Source: Nilaparvata lugens (lineage: Eukaryota > Arthropoda > Insecta > Hemiptera > Delphacidae). Taken from it: a DNA stretch of 64,000 nt. Of the stretch, positions 20,306-31,380 are shown piece by piece. The notes under the pieces are model-generated. The model was not told where the DNA came from and made no database searches. It saw nothing but the letters and a program-made list of their open reading frames with translations. The stretch is taken from contig NC_052507.1 in the NCBI RefSeq assembly GCF_014356525.2, positions 4,018,509 to 4,082,508 of the forward strand, given 5' to 3'. Numbering within the stretch: the first letter of the stretch is position 1; the number at the start of each line of letters is the position of its first letter. A program made the translations under genes and the position numbers.

Positions 20306-21342
20306 TATAGTGAGGTCCACGTTATAATGGCATTGTTTGATTAGCAATGGTGTTGCTATCCTTGTCTATCATTCAACAAAGCGGATAGCGCTATATCTTT
20401 CTCGCTTTTGCTCTGTTGCCAGATCGTCTTTTAACAATGTAGAATTAATAGTTAATTAACAAAATATTTCATCTTAATTATGAAAATTCATTATAAGATT
20501 ATTGAAAAATATAACTCATTGCTTAATAAAATTAATTGATTATCTTGAACTAGAATGAACCATTGATCTATATAATTATATAAAAGCGAAATGGCACTCA
20601 CTCACTGACTGACTCACTCACTCACTCGCAGAACTAAAAATCTACCGTACCAAAAACGTTCAAATTCGGTAGGTATGTTCAGTTGACCCTTTAGAGGCGC
20701 GCTAAGAACGGATTTAGAAAAATTTCCTAAGATACGCCCAAAATCTGCGTTTTTCCAGCGTTTTTTAGCGTTTTCACAGCTTTATCGAGAACAAATGGAC
20801 AGAAAATGTTCAAATTCAGTACAGAAACTCAGCTAGGGTGTAATAATGTTGTGTTAGAAGGAATTTGCAATAACGTCAAAGATACGCCCGAAATTGGCAT
20901 TTTTTTTTGCTTTTCCTCAAATTTATCGAGTACAAATGAACAGAATTTGTTCAAATTTAGTACAGAAGCTAAGCTAGGGTGTAATGATGTTGTATTAGGA
21001 GGAATTTGCAATAACGCCAAAGATACGCCCAAAATCTGCGTTTCTCCAGCGTTTTTTTTGCAATTTTCTCAGCTTTGACTTTTTGATGGAACGAAGCATG
21101 CTTAAATGAGAATGCAGACGAGCGAGGCGAGTCCGCTGATCTCATGTTTGGACGTTCCAGTCGGGGGTCCAGGGAGCGGAGCCTCCTGGCTAGACGAATA
21201 TGGCGAGCGAAGCGAGCCTGGCGGCTAGTTATATCAATGAACCTGTATCAGTTACCGTCTATAGAAGGCATTGACAAGACAGAGGATCGGCAACGTTTTT
21301 TCTATCTTTCTCCGCTGCTATTATAACGTGGACCTCACTATA
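20306..21342 (+). mobile_element. MITE family A, copy split by a Helitron-like insertion
   Basis: Starts TATAGTGAGGTCCACGTTAT and ends ATAACGTGGACCTCACTATA. Its order matches the intact 31831-32190 copy once the 20567-21228 insert is removed (CATTGA ... ATATCAATGAACCTGTATCA). Confidence 0.8.
20567..21228 (+). mobile_element. Helitron-like non-autonomous element nested in a MITE
   Basis: The insert begins TCTATATAATTATATAAAAG after an A and ends GGCGGCTAG before a T, the A|TC...CTRR|T signature of Helitrons. A hairpin (CCAGGGAGCGGAGCCTCCTGG is 21 nt; stem arms CCAGG/CCTGG) lies about 40 nt before the end, further than usual. Inside are two similar ~130-bp blocks (20800-20900 and 20935-21035) with AGGGTGTAATGATGTTGTAT-like text. 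No Rep/helicase is encoded. Confidence 0.5.
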
Positions 21343-21663
21343 TAGTTTTATACTACCATAGTTTTCATTGGGCTGAATGTTATTCTGATGCTCATTTGAG
21401 TAGTGTGAAATCGTTTTAAATTCGAGAGAAGGTTCAGACTTTTAATGGAAAACGAATGACTGGGAAAGTGAGCTCGCTGCACACCTGTTGCTCTGTAGGC
21501 TATCAAAACTCTGCCCGTTCACACAGAATATTTAGGCAAGTTTTGAACTCTGGACTGGCAAGTTGGTACAGATAAAACAACCTACATTCACCCTATCAAA
21601 TTCAATTTAATCAAAATCTACTCGGCTTTGTTGGGAATCGATCTCTTTTGCTGTGAGGCCAAC

Positions 21664-22036
21664 TATAGTGAGTCCCACGTTATAATGACAGTATTTGATG
21701 AACATTAGTGTTGCTATCCTTGTCTATCATTCGATAAAGCAGATAGCACTACCTTTGCAACGTTGCTAGATAGGTTTTCAGCAATGTAGGAATATAATTA
21801 ACTAACAGAGTATCCAATCACAACTATGAAAATGAATTTTTTAATCATTGAAAATATATATTTTCCTATACGAATAAAATATAATTGATTATCTCAAACA
21901 AGAATGGACGTTTCATACTATATCTGATATACCGGTATCACAGCTATCATGTATAGAAGGCAGTGGCATGGCAGAGAATCGGCAACGCTGTTCTTCTATC
22001 TTTCTCCACTGCCATTAGTACGTGAACCTCACCATA
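21664..22036 (+). mobile_element. MITE family A, complete copy
   Basis: Termini TATAGTGAGTCCCACGTTAT and TACGTGAACCTCACCATA are inverted with a few mismatches; about 370 bp, no insertion. Confidence 0.75.
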
Positions 22037-22246
22037 GAAAAATACCACAGGCCAAATCCCAAGACGGTTCCAATAATTCTTTTTCATAAAACACCCCAAA
22101 TTTAGCCAGGTCATGCCACTTTCAAATTATTCTTTATTTACACTCAAATTCACAAACCAAAATACAAATTCCAAATTCATATTTCAAGAATAAATTAGGT
22201 AAATCACAATATTTACTTACAGAGAAGTCCAAACTTTGAAGAAGCT
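22037..22246. other. No gene recognised
   Basis: AT-rich intronic spacer. Confidence 0.4.
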
Positions 22247-22516
22247 ATAAAATTTTCAGATGGAAAAAATCCAACACACTATCTATCACTGAGAAATCAT
22301 TGTTATAGAATATAATAGAGGATGAAGAAGAATATACGAATAAGAAGGGAGAATACAGAATAATCATAATCAAGCATCAAACATAATATTAAAATATGAT
22401 TATTCTGTATCCTCCCTTCTTATTCGTATTTTCTTCTTCATCCTCTATTATATTCTATAACAATGATTTCTCAGTGATATATAGTGTGTTGAATTTATTT
22501 CATCTGAAAATTTTAT
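22247..22516. repeat. Long near-perfect palindrome, ~121-bp arms, ~27-bp loop
   Basis: 22247-22367 pairs with 22395-22516 (for example GAGAAATCATTGTTATAGAA against TTCTATAACAATGATTTCTC, and ACGAATAAGAAGGGAG against CTCCCTTCTTATTCGT). Only a few mismatches are visible. Either a young foldback element or an inverted duplication; RNA from either strand would form a long hairpin. Confidence 0.85.
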
Positions 22517-22639
22517 TTTATATTTAATCAAACAAATTAAAATAGTATCTCAAACAAACAAATAGTATCTCAATAATAACAGCACAATCAATTTATAAAA
22601 TTAATAATATTACAAACGTACGCATAATTTAAGGAACGT

Positions 22640-23087
22640 CAATAAGTTAAAAACGACAGCATATGCTTACACTATTAGAATTTTTTAATTTTTGCTGGCT
22701 GAAGTTTTGAAATTTTCCTTTTATTGTCACTGCCGCCTGCCTCAACAATAAAAATGTACTATTACTTGTGTAAAACAATTTTTCCCTTTTCCTTATTATT
22801 TCATTCCTTTCTAATAAATTTCCATTCTTCCCTTTTTTCATTACTTTGATTCTTTATCAAAATCTGATGTATATTTCTTATTTTATTTTTGCATTTTGTA
22901 TCAGTTTTCTTTCATTTTTTACTTAAAATTTTTGAAGTGTAATATTTATTTTGTCTAAGTTTATTATTTATCTTTTGTAACTCATTTTTTCCTGTAACTG
23001 GGCACCCGCCGAAAAACCTTTGGGTTTGGCAGGACCCTCAACTGTTTGTATTGTGAATAAAAATTTTGATTTGATTTGATTTGATTG
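22640..23087 (+). mobile_element. LINE 3' end with (TTTGA)n tail
   Basis: The clearest part is 22985-23087: a stem-loop-like CCGAAAAACCTTTGGGTTTGG, then TGTGAATAAAAATTTTGATT and repeats of TTTGA. A related end is at 41480-41720 in reverse. No ORF2 sequence remains. Confidence 0.5.
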
Positions 23088-23155
23088 ACATGTTTCGGAC
23101 ATTGATGTCATTTTCAAGCGATCACTTGAAAATGACATCAATGTCCGAAACATGT
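23088..23155. repeat. Perfect 31-bp hairpin with 6-nt loop
   Basis: ACATGTTTCGGACATTGATG...TTTTCAAG is followed by CGATCA and then its exact reverse complement. No mismatch was found over 31 bp. It directly abuts the LINE tail. Confidence 0.95.
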
Positions 23156-23382
23156 AGTGATTAAATAATTCATAAAGGGAACTGAGATTTCTATTTTTCT
23201 TTCTATTTCTATAAAAAGTAGCCACATACAGGAAAGAGATAAATAAGTAAAGATAATTTCAAATCAAGGTTTGGAGCAGTTTAAAGCTGCTTTTCATGTG
23301 GATGGAATACGTATATGGATAAATAAATGGATGAATAACAATGAATAAGAGAATAAGTTGAAAACAATAATAATTTACTCAC

Positions 23383-23453
23383 CTCGAAACTAATTTTCCC
23401 CGTCTGATTATGTTTGATTGTATTGAACACATAATGCGCGTACTGGCTGGCAT
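23383..23453 (-). CDS. KChIP-like calcium sensor, exon with EF-hand 2
   Basis: 71 nt; acceptor AATTTGTTCCAG, donor GTGAGTAAA. The first two bases complete a GAT codon begun in the previous exon; the exon encodes (D)ASQYAHYVFNTIKHNQTG KISFE. The phase sums perfectly with both neighbours (70 + 71 = 47 codons). 'YAHYVFN' and 'TGKISFEDF' align with EF-hand 2 of KChIPs. The loop starts KHNQTG where family members usually have an aspartate at position 1, so metal binding at this site is doubtful. It is flanked by introns of 14.9 kb and 33.6 kb. Confidence 0.88.
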
Positions 23454-23600
23454 CTGGAACAAATTATATTCCATGAAATTGGATAAAATTTGATTGAAGA
23501 TTCATTATAAATTGCAGTTGACCAACTGCTGGAATATAACAATAATTATGATCGATTGCAGTATCCAATGACCGGGGAGAAGACACAGACTTGAAAGATT

Positions 23601-24591
23601 CATTGGGCGATATGAATAAAGTTGAGCATTTGCTTATACTTCTAAAATTGCACTATTGTATTTTCTGTGTTTATTATTGATTATGACGATTCAATGTTGT
23701 GAAGCTTGTCTTTTATATGCAACTACTTGGATAAATAAAATTTGATTTGATTTTTTGATGGAGCATTTGCTTCATTTTCTATGAATAAACGTGAGCAAAA
23801 CCTTTTGCTCATGCTCATCAAAAAAATAGTTTGAGCATTTGCTCAAAAGTAAAAGCTTTTGCTCGAAATTGTATAAATGAACAAGAGCTGATCTTTGCTC
23901 ATCTTTTAAAGCAAATGCTTCAAAAAAGGTGAGTCTAGTCTAGAGCAGCATATCACCTTTTGCTCATAGTAAAATGACTCAACAAATTCGTATGTGGAAG
24001 AGGAAACTATCTATACCAGATACGATCACAACCAATAGTTGAGAAATATAAAACTCTTTTTAGATTCAACAATGAAATATATCACCATTATCCCTACAAA
24101 AGAATGAATACAAAAGATAGCTACCTGTTATGAAGATAGCCATCACAAAATAGGAAATAGGCATTTAAGAAGATGAGAGTGTAGACGATTATAAGAAGGC
24201 TATTGATATCATAAGAATATGCTGAAGATTATTATAGAGATGACATTTTTCACGCTATTATTTCAAAATTCTAACCTAAAACTCTATTCATAAATAGAAA
24301 ACAGAGCAGACGACGCAAACACAAGCGGTGCACCCTACTTGCATATTTAGCGCTTCCGTGAGCTATAAAAACAAAGTAAGGCTAAAAAAGCGAATCAGCT
24401 GATGAAAAATCTTTAAAATACGTGAGCATTTGCTCCAGAGTTCAGGAGCATAAGGTAAGATTATAAGGTAAAGCTTATTCATAAAAAATGAGGAAATGCT
24501 TTTGCTTCTACCTTTCGCTCATGAGCAAAATCTCATGCTCCATGCTCTTGCTCATGAGCATTTGCTCTTGTTTTATTCATATGGGCCAATG
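23601..24591. mobile_element. ~1-kb element with inverted ends and many GAGCATTTGCTC-type palindromes (family I)
   Basis: The left end CATTGGGCGATATGAATAAA and right end TTTATTCATATGGGCCAATG are inverted copies. Near both ends and internally GAGCA/TGCTC words recur more than twenty times (TTGAGCATTTGCTC, CTCATGAGCAAAATC). No transposase frame. An insertion resembling a LINE tail (ATAAAATTTGATTTGATTTT) is at about 23735-23755. Confidence 0.65.
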
Positions 24592-24694
24592 TATTTTTCT
24601 ATCACATGAATGATTTGGTCGATAAATGGATAAGAGTCACGGAAATATGTCTAAAACAGATATAAGCGAAACTTAATTTAATTTAAGTGAAATA

Positions 24695-26665
24695 AATACT
24701 TATTAGGTTGAAATTGATCTTGTGACGAGTAATTCAAATTTATTGATGTTTTCTCAATCATAGGGAATAATATGTTTCCAACAATTTTAAGATTGGAAGC
24801 ATGAAAATACAAATGCAGTTCTTGAAATTGAGGTAAAGGATGATATTCATCCGAAGCCACGGCAAAGTTTGAAGCTTTCGAATCACTAACATAACTGAAT
24901 GTGACAAAGTTGATGAGAGATGATTCTGTCTTTGTCTGAAAGAAGTACAACCAACTATCCTTGAGAGACAATTATTATCATTCTTGTGCTCATTGTGAAG
25001 AGATGGCGCACCCTCAAACACTACAGTCGCACTGCACTCTTGCCTTTCATATTATTCTTCTCTCTGTCTCTTCTTTTTTCTTCTTTTTCTTCCGCTTCTC
25101 CTTCTTCTTGTTCTTCTTGCTCTTGTTGTTGTTGTTGTTGTTCTTCTTCTTCTTCTTCTTCTTCCTTCTCTTCTTCCCCTTCACCTTCCTCTCCAATACC
25201 TTCTTACTTCAACTACTTATTTCCCTTCTTCTTCTTCTATCTCTCCTCCTCCTCCTCCTCCTCCTCCTCCTCCTCCTCCACCATCTTCTCCTGCTTCTTC
25301 TTCATAATTTTCTCCTTCTCATCCTCATCATCTTCATCCTCCTCCTAGTTTTTCTCCTTCTTGTCAGCAAGATCTTCTTTTTCTTCTCCTTCTCCTTTTC
25401 CTCCTTCTATTTCTCCTTGCCCTCCTTCTCCTTCTACAACTTCATCTACCTCTTCATCTTCTCATTTCTCTCATCATCTTCTCTTCCTTCTTCTTTATAT
25501 TCATCTCCTTCTCTCCGTTGCCTTCTTGTCAGCAAGTTCTTCTTTTTCTTCTCCTTCTTCATTTCCTCCTCCTCATTCTCATTTTCCTCCTTCTCCTTCT
25601 ACAACTTCTCCTACCTCTTCATCATCTCATTTCTCGTATTCTCTTCTCTTTCTTCTTCTTTCTATTCATCTCCTTTTCCCCGTCTCCTTCTTGTCAGCAA
25701 GTTCTTCTTTTTCTTTTCCTCCTCCTCCTTCTTATTTTCCTCCTTCTCCTTCCACAACTCTCCTACCTCTTCATCATCTCATTTTTCTCATTCTCTTCTC
25801 TTACTTCTTCTTTCTCTTCATCTCCTTCTCTCCGTCTCCTTCTCTCCGTCTCCTTCTTGTCAGCAAGTTCTTATTTTTCTTCTCCTTCTTCTTTCCCTCC
25901 TTCTCCTTCCACAACTTCTCCTACCTCTTCATCTCCTCATTTTTCTTACTCTCTTCTCTTCCTTCTTTCTATTCATCTCCTTTCCTCCGCCTCCTTCTTG
26001 TCAGCAAGTTCTTCTTTTTCTTCTCCTTCTTCTTCTGCTTCTCCAGTCTTCTCCTCCCTCTCCCGCTTCTCCTGTCTTTTTCTTCTTCTCCTCCATCACC
26101 TTCTCTATCACCTTCTTCTCCTTTTTCTTCTTCTTCCTCTTTTTCTTCTGTCTTCTGCTTCTCTAGTCTTCTTCTCCTTCTTCCGCTTCTCCTGTATCCT
26201 TCTTCTTCTAGTTCCCCTTCTTCTTCCCTCCTTCTTATTCTACGTTTTTTCCTTCTCCTCCTGTTTCCTACTTCTTTTTTTCATTTTCACCTCCCTTTTC
26301 CTCTTCACCAATTTTTCTTCTTGTCATCCTCCTTCTCCTCCACCTTCTTCCCCCACTTCTTCTTCTTATTCATTTTTTCTCCTCCTTCTACTTCTTCTTC
26401 TTATTCATTTTTTCTCCTCCTTCTACTTCTTCTTCTTGAACTTCTTTCGCATTGTTAGCACGGCACGGAGTATTCCCTTTAATCAGGAAAGCGCGCGCTT
26501 CTATTCGAATCTGATGACTATAAAAGGCTTGTAAGCCAGAGCAGTTGCCTTCAACCACGGAGTGAGTGAACAATCTCCCCATTTTCTGTGATTCAAAGCG
26601 CTATTCCTTTAGTGCTCAACTTACTTGCTGAATTGCATAGGACAGCATCTATTATGATGCTAAGT
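24695..26665. repeat. Segmental duplication copy 1 with 1.4-kb polypyrimidine core
   Basis: Flanks (TTGAAATTGATC at the left; GCATTGTTAGCACGGCAC, CAACCACGGAGTGAGTGAAC and GCATAGGACAGCATCTATTA at the right) are repeated at 27092-28540. The core (about 25040-26440) is CTT/CTC-rich and contains at least five ~170-bp units each with TTGTCAGCAAGTTCTTC. Frames of 338-401 codons across it are compositional and not credible genes. Confidence 0.9.
26519..26525 (+). promoter_or_regulatory. TATA-like motif in duplication copy 1
   Basis: ATGACTATAAAAGGCTTG sits in the non-repetitive right flank of the duplication. The second copy reads ATGACTAAAGAGGCTTG, losing the motif. No downstream reading frame of note, so promoter function is only a possibility. 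Confidence 0.2.
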
Positions 26666-26839
26666 ACACACACACACACACCACACACACACACACACAC
26701 ACATACAGACCAATACCGAAAACCACTTTTTTGGACTATAGGGACCTTGAAACGTATAGAAATTTAGAAATTGGGGTACCTTAATTTTTTCGGAAAGTAA
26801 TACTTTCCTTACCTATGGTAAAATGGCAAGGAAAGTAAA
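26660..26839 (-). mobile_element. Repeat family B, partial copy with (CA)n
   Basis: (CA)n, then ACAGACCAATACC, CCTTGAAACGTATAG, GGGTACCTTAATTTTTT, and the terminal GGCAAGGAAAGTA. It lies at the right edge of duplication copy 1 and is absent from copy 2, so it inserted after duplication. Confidence 0.75.
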
Positions 26840-27091
26840 AATCGATGTGTGTGTAGCTGAACCGATAGTACTTTGGAATAAACTAATTACACTTATTTCA
26901 CATATAATTTTATAAATTGAAAATGTATGAATTCAGGGCTACTTTCTTGTATTCATAAAATAGAATTATAGTACCCTTTTAAATAATAAAACAATTTGTA
27001 TTCTTGTTTTATTATTTCATCAATTTTAAAGAGTACTAAATTCTATTTTATAAATTCCATAATCTGTAAGTAGGCTACAACAGAAGCGATA
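26840..27091. other. No gene recognised; small direct repeat
   Basis: AT-rich; ATAAAATAGAATTATAGTAC and an inverse-like AGAGTACTAAATTCTATTTT suggest a short imperfect palindrome at 26955-27055. Confidence 0.4.
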
Positions 27092-28540
27092 TTATTGGGT
27101 TGAAATTGATCGTGTGATGAGTGATCAAAATCGATGTTTCTACAGTATAGAAAATGTGCTCATGGAATATTGAACATTGGAAGCCTATGAGATGGATCTT
27201 TAAGTTTAAACGCAGCTCTTGAAACTGAGGTAAAGGATGATATTCATCCGAAGCCACGGCTAAGTTTGAAGATTTTGAATCACTGACATAACTGAATGTG
27301 ACAAAGATGATGAGAGATGATTCTGTCTTTGTCTGAAAGAAGTACAACCAACTATCCTTGAGAGACAATTATTATCATTCTTGTGCTCATTGTGAAGATA
27401 TGACGCACCCTCAAACACTACAGTCGCACTGCACTCTTGTCTTTCATATTATTCTTCTCTCTGTCTCTTCTTTTTTCTTCTTCTTCTTCTTCTTCTTCTT
27501 CCTCCTCTTTTTCCCCTTTACTTCCTCTCCAACACCTTCTTTCTCTAACTACTTATTTCCCTTCTTCTTCTATCACTCCTCCTCCTCCTCCACCATCTTC
27601 TCCTGCTTCTTCTCCATAATTTTCTCCTCTTCATCTTCATCATCTTCATCCTCCTTCTAGTTTTTCTCCTGCTTGTCAGCAAGTTCTTCTTTTTCTTCTC
27701 CTTCTCCTTTTCCTCCTTCTCCTACTTCTTTTCCTCCTTCTCCTTCTACAACTTCTTCTACCTCTTCATCTTCTCATTCTCATCTTCTCATCTTCTTATT
27801 CTTTTCTCTTTCTTCTTCTCCCTTTTCCTCCCCTTCTCCCCGTTCTACTTCTCCTTCTTCATCTTTCACTTCTTCTTCTCTCACATCTTCTCTAACCACT
27901 TCTTCTTCTCCTCCTTCTCCTTCTTCTTCTTTTTCTTCTTCTCCATCTCCTTCTCTATCACCTTTTTCTTCTTTTTTTTCTCTTCTCCTTTTTTCTTCTT
28001 TTCCTTCTGTCTTGTTCCTCCCCAGTCTTCTTCTCCTTCTTCCGCTTCTCCTGTCTCCTTCTCCTTCTTCTCCTCCTTCTTCTTCTTCTTCTTCTTCTTC
28101 TTCTTCTTCTTCTCCTCCTTCTTCTTCTTTTTCTTCTTCTCCTCCTTCTTCTTCTTCTTCTCCTTCTTCTTCCCTCCTTCTCCTTCTTCTTCTTTTTCTT
28201 CTTCTCCCACTTCTTCTTCTTTTTCTTCTCCTTCTCCTTTTCCTCCTTCTCCTTCTTCTCCTCCTTCTCCTTCTTCTTCTTTTTCTTCTTCTCCCACTTC
28301 TTCTTCTTGAACTACTTCTTTTGCATTGTTAGCACGGCACAGAGTCTGTACTCCCTTTAATCAGGAAAGCTCGCGCTTCTATTCGAATCTGATGACTAAA
28401 GAGGCTTGTAAGCCAGAGCTTTTGCCTTCAACCACGGAGTGAGTGAACAATCTCCCCATTTTCTGTGATTCACCGCGCTATTCCTTTAGTGCTCAACTTA
28501 CTTGCTGAATTGCATAGGACAGCATCTATTATGAGCCTAA
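27092..28540. repeat. Segmental duplication copy 2, shorter polypyrimidine core
   Basis: Same flanks as copy 1. The CTT/CTC core runs about 27460-28310 and is shorter, with fewer ~170-bp units. The left flank is well conserved (GAGAGACAATTATTATCATT, CACCCTCAAACACTACAGTC), showing the duplication is not ancient. Confidence 0.9.
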
Positions 28541-28596
28541 GTAGAGAGATAAGTCTATCCGTCTCTTGCCAGAACAGAATGGAGATAGGATTGATT

Positions 28597-28872
28597 GATT
28601 GAGTACTTTATTTATGTAGATTACAATATACTGGCTCATACACTTATATACAATAGCTTACAATACAGCAAAATTATAGATGAATTTACATAATATAGAC
28701 TAAGAAAATAATTATTGAACTGTATATGATATGAAAAAGCAATTTGTAATATAATAACTATAGATAATTATATTGTTATGCATCTACAAAAATTGGCGGA
28801 GCTTTGGACATATCAATGTCCATTCTTCGGAAAGAATATTAAAAATATCCTCCCCACTAACTCTCTACCAAA
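28597..28872 (-). mobile_element. Family C (LINE-like 3' end), copy 2
   Basis: In reverse: starts near TTAGTGGGGAGGATATTTTT, has GAATGGACATTGATATGTCC, and ends AATAAAGTACTCAATCAATC. Fuller than the copy at 4622. Confidence 0.75.
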
Positions 28873-28954
28873 AGAGAGTTAGGACAGAGACAAACGAGGC
28901 GTTCTTCTCTGACAAATCGGCACATGCCAGTTATTTCTCTGATTGTGTTTGCGT

Positions 28955-29048
28955 ATCGAGAATCTATAGTGACAGTGACAAGGCAGAGAATCAGCGATGC
29001 TGTTCTCTCATCTCTCTTCTCTGTCATTATAACCTGAAACTCACTATA
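28955..29048 (+). mobile_element. MITE family A terminal fragment
   Basis: Retains AAGGCAGAGAATCAGCGATG and the end TCATTATAACCTGAAACTCA; the other terminus is absent. Confidence 0.55.
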
Positions 29049-29103
29049 TGAGAAACTCTGAGCGAGAGAAAGTTATTTGATATTAATTTCCCATTGAGCT
29101 TAA

Positions 29104-29940
29104 CGTGAGGTCCACGTTATAAACCAGTATTTTTTTGTTAACATTGGTGTTCATATCCTTGTCTATCATTCGAAAAAGCAGATAGAGCTATCATCTTCTG
29201 CTGCACAACGTTGCTAGAACGATTCTTAACATTATTAATTAACAAAATATCCAATCTAAACTATGAAAATTTGATCATTGAGAATAGTATCTTAAGTCAC
29301 AAGGACGGGAAGGGCCGTTTTGCAGGCGAGAATGATGTTCCTAGTCGAGGCGTTAGCCGAGACTAGAATTTCATTTGTGCACTGCAAAAGACATTTACGT
29401 CCAAGTAGCTTACACTATATTTTGTCATAAAAATCTAGAAAAGAATAATTATTGAAAAACAGAAAACATTACCTCGTGCTGACATTACTACATGCATTCT
29501 ATGAACATAACCTAGTTTACAAGTTTCGAATCTCTTTTCGAAATTTCTTGATTGTAGTTGACAAAACATCCACCTGGAGCGCTAAAAGGCGGCAGTTTTG
29601 CTGTTCCAAATTCTGAACTTGGGAACAAACTCGACTGTGAAGAAAACATAAGATTTTATTACAGTATGCTGTAATGAGAATCATATGTTTATTTGTTCTA
29701 CAATCAGATGTTTATTGGCTTGATTTCATGGATGTGAAACAGCTGAAATTGAATGACTATGACAAAAATATATTTCCCTGTCGAATGAGATATAATTTGA
29801 TTATTTTTTTAAACGAGAACCAACAGTTTATATTACATCAGATATACCGATATCCTTCATAGAAGGCAGTAGCATAGTAGAGAGTCGGTATCGCTGTTCT
29901 CCTATCTTTCTCCACTGACATCATAACGTGGTCCTCACCA
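29104..29940 (+). mobile_element. MITE family A, copy enlarged by an insertion
   Basis: Ends CGTGAGGTCCACGTTATAAA and CATAACGTGGTCCTCACCAG. Roughly 29290-29760 has no counterpart in other copies and contains a quasi-palindromic GTCGAGGCGTTAGCCGAGAC patch, so it is a nested insert of unknown class. Confidence 0.65.
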
Positions 29941-30811
29941 GAGATTTCACAAACTCTCCATTTCCAGCGCACAAGAAGGAAATTTCAACTTAATAAAGTG
30001 TTCAGCTCTCCCGTTCGGAGTATGTTAAATTAAGTTTCAATTACAATTATGGCGAGATAAGTTCAAGTCAAAAATAAGTTTATTTCCGAATCTTTCTAAG
30101 ATTATAAATGTTTCACACCCCAGGGATTTTTTTCTGTTTTGCAGTTGACAATATCAAACAGATGGGAATTTATGCCCAGTCTAAATTAGGTTTGTATTAT
30201 TGTCAACTACACTCCACCACTTCCAGTCAGTAAAAGCATTCTACAAGGTCACCAGCTCATCTTGTTTTTCGTTTGGGGTGTCCAAAACCCCAGAGTGTCT
30301 TTTACGTAGGACTTTTATCAAACACTTTTATTACAAAGATTTACTTGTATTGTCACTACAAATGTGGTATGGGATGATGGATCAGATTGTAATAAATGCT
30401 ATGATTCTCTACAATTTGAGATTCAAAACAATAAAATGAAGAGACGTGAGTTTCTGATGAAGTTTACATTGGCAATGATCAAGCCATTCGTTCAAACCGG
30501 ATTAGAAGCTCCAACACTCAGGCGGAACATACGTACTTCTAAAATTTGTATAAATATTGATAAGCAGTGCTTTACTTTTGATTTCTGTATGCACTTGGAA
30601 CAAAAATGATTAAGAAAGGATGAAGTATGGGCTAAGTACTTGTTTTGTTCATATTTTTCAAAGAAAAATTCAAAATTAAATTGGGGTGTTCAACACCCCA
30701 GTGTGTCTACTGTGTTAGCATAAAGTAAGTGTGTCTCTGTAGGGATACAAAGCTTAAAAGTAAACAATATACAAATCAAAAATGTTTATTAAAGTTCTAA
30801 ACTCCCAGTGC
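29941..30811. other. No gene recognised; paired GGGGTGT/ACACCCC palindromes
   Basis: GGGGTGTCCAAAACCCC at about 30277 and GGGGTGTTCAACACCCC at about 30683 may mark ends of a small element. Frames of about 80 codons at 30200-30609 have no recognisable domain. Confidence 0.4.
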
Positions 30812-30951
30812 CGGTTGCACAAGAGCCGGTTGAATTTTAATCGTGGTTAATTTCACAAGAAACAACCGGAGAAGCCAAAGCCTTCTCTGATTGGTCCTCT
30901 TGGGATGAATCACGGTTAAAATTTAACCGGCTTTTATGCAACCGGGCCTCA
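30812..30951. mobile_element. MITE family G, copy 1
   Basis: Inverted ends GCCGGTTGCACAAGAGCCGG and CCGGCTTTTATGCAACCGGG with TTTTAATCGTGG / CACGGTTAAAATTTAA inside; about 140 bp with no coding. Confidence 0.8.
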
Positions 30952-31380
30952 GCATCTATTCAATGGATAGCGCTAGAGTTATTTATTAGAATGAGTACAG
31001 TTCAAAGTGAACCCCAGTACAGTATAAAACTCTTGGAAAAGAGTTTCTTGTTGGAAAAATGTTTCAAATCTACCTCATACTCTATCTCTATCACTACTTT
31101 ATCTCTACCTCTATCTCTATCTCTATCTCTTCTCACACTCTATCGCTGAACGTAATCATATATATTCTCTGGAAAAGTAACCTCTAGAAGGCAGCGGATA
31201 AATTCATTAACCCTTGCAAAGCAATTTCGTCTCTATTTGCCGAAGTCAATTAATTTTCTTGTATAGGGGAGGAAATAGCTGCCTACCCGACCTACAAAGG
31301 TGATTAATTAGCTGGTATTGATTAGACAGGGCACTGAATAGAGTGGATCCTTCACTCTACCGAGACACCATCGTAGAGTC

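Noticed and set aside
24961..26534. Long open frames of 338-401 codons rich in F, S and L
   Set aside because: They lie entirely in CTT/CTC polypyrimidine DNA, are open in several overlapping frames at once and contain only homopolymer-like residues; compositional artefact.
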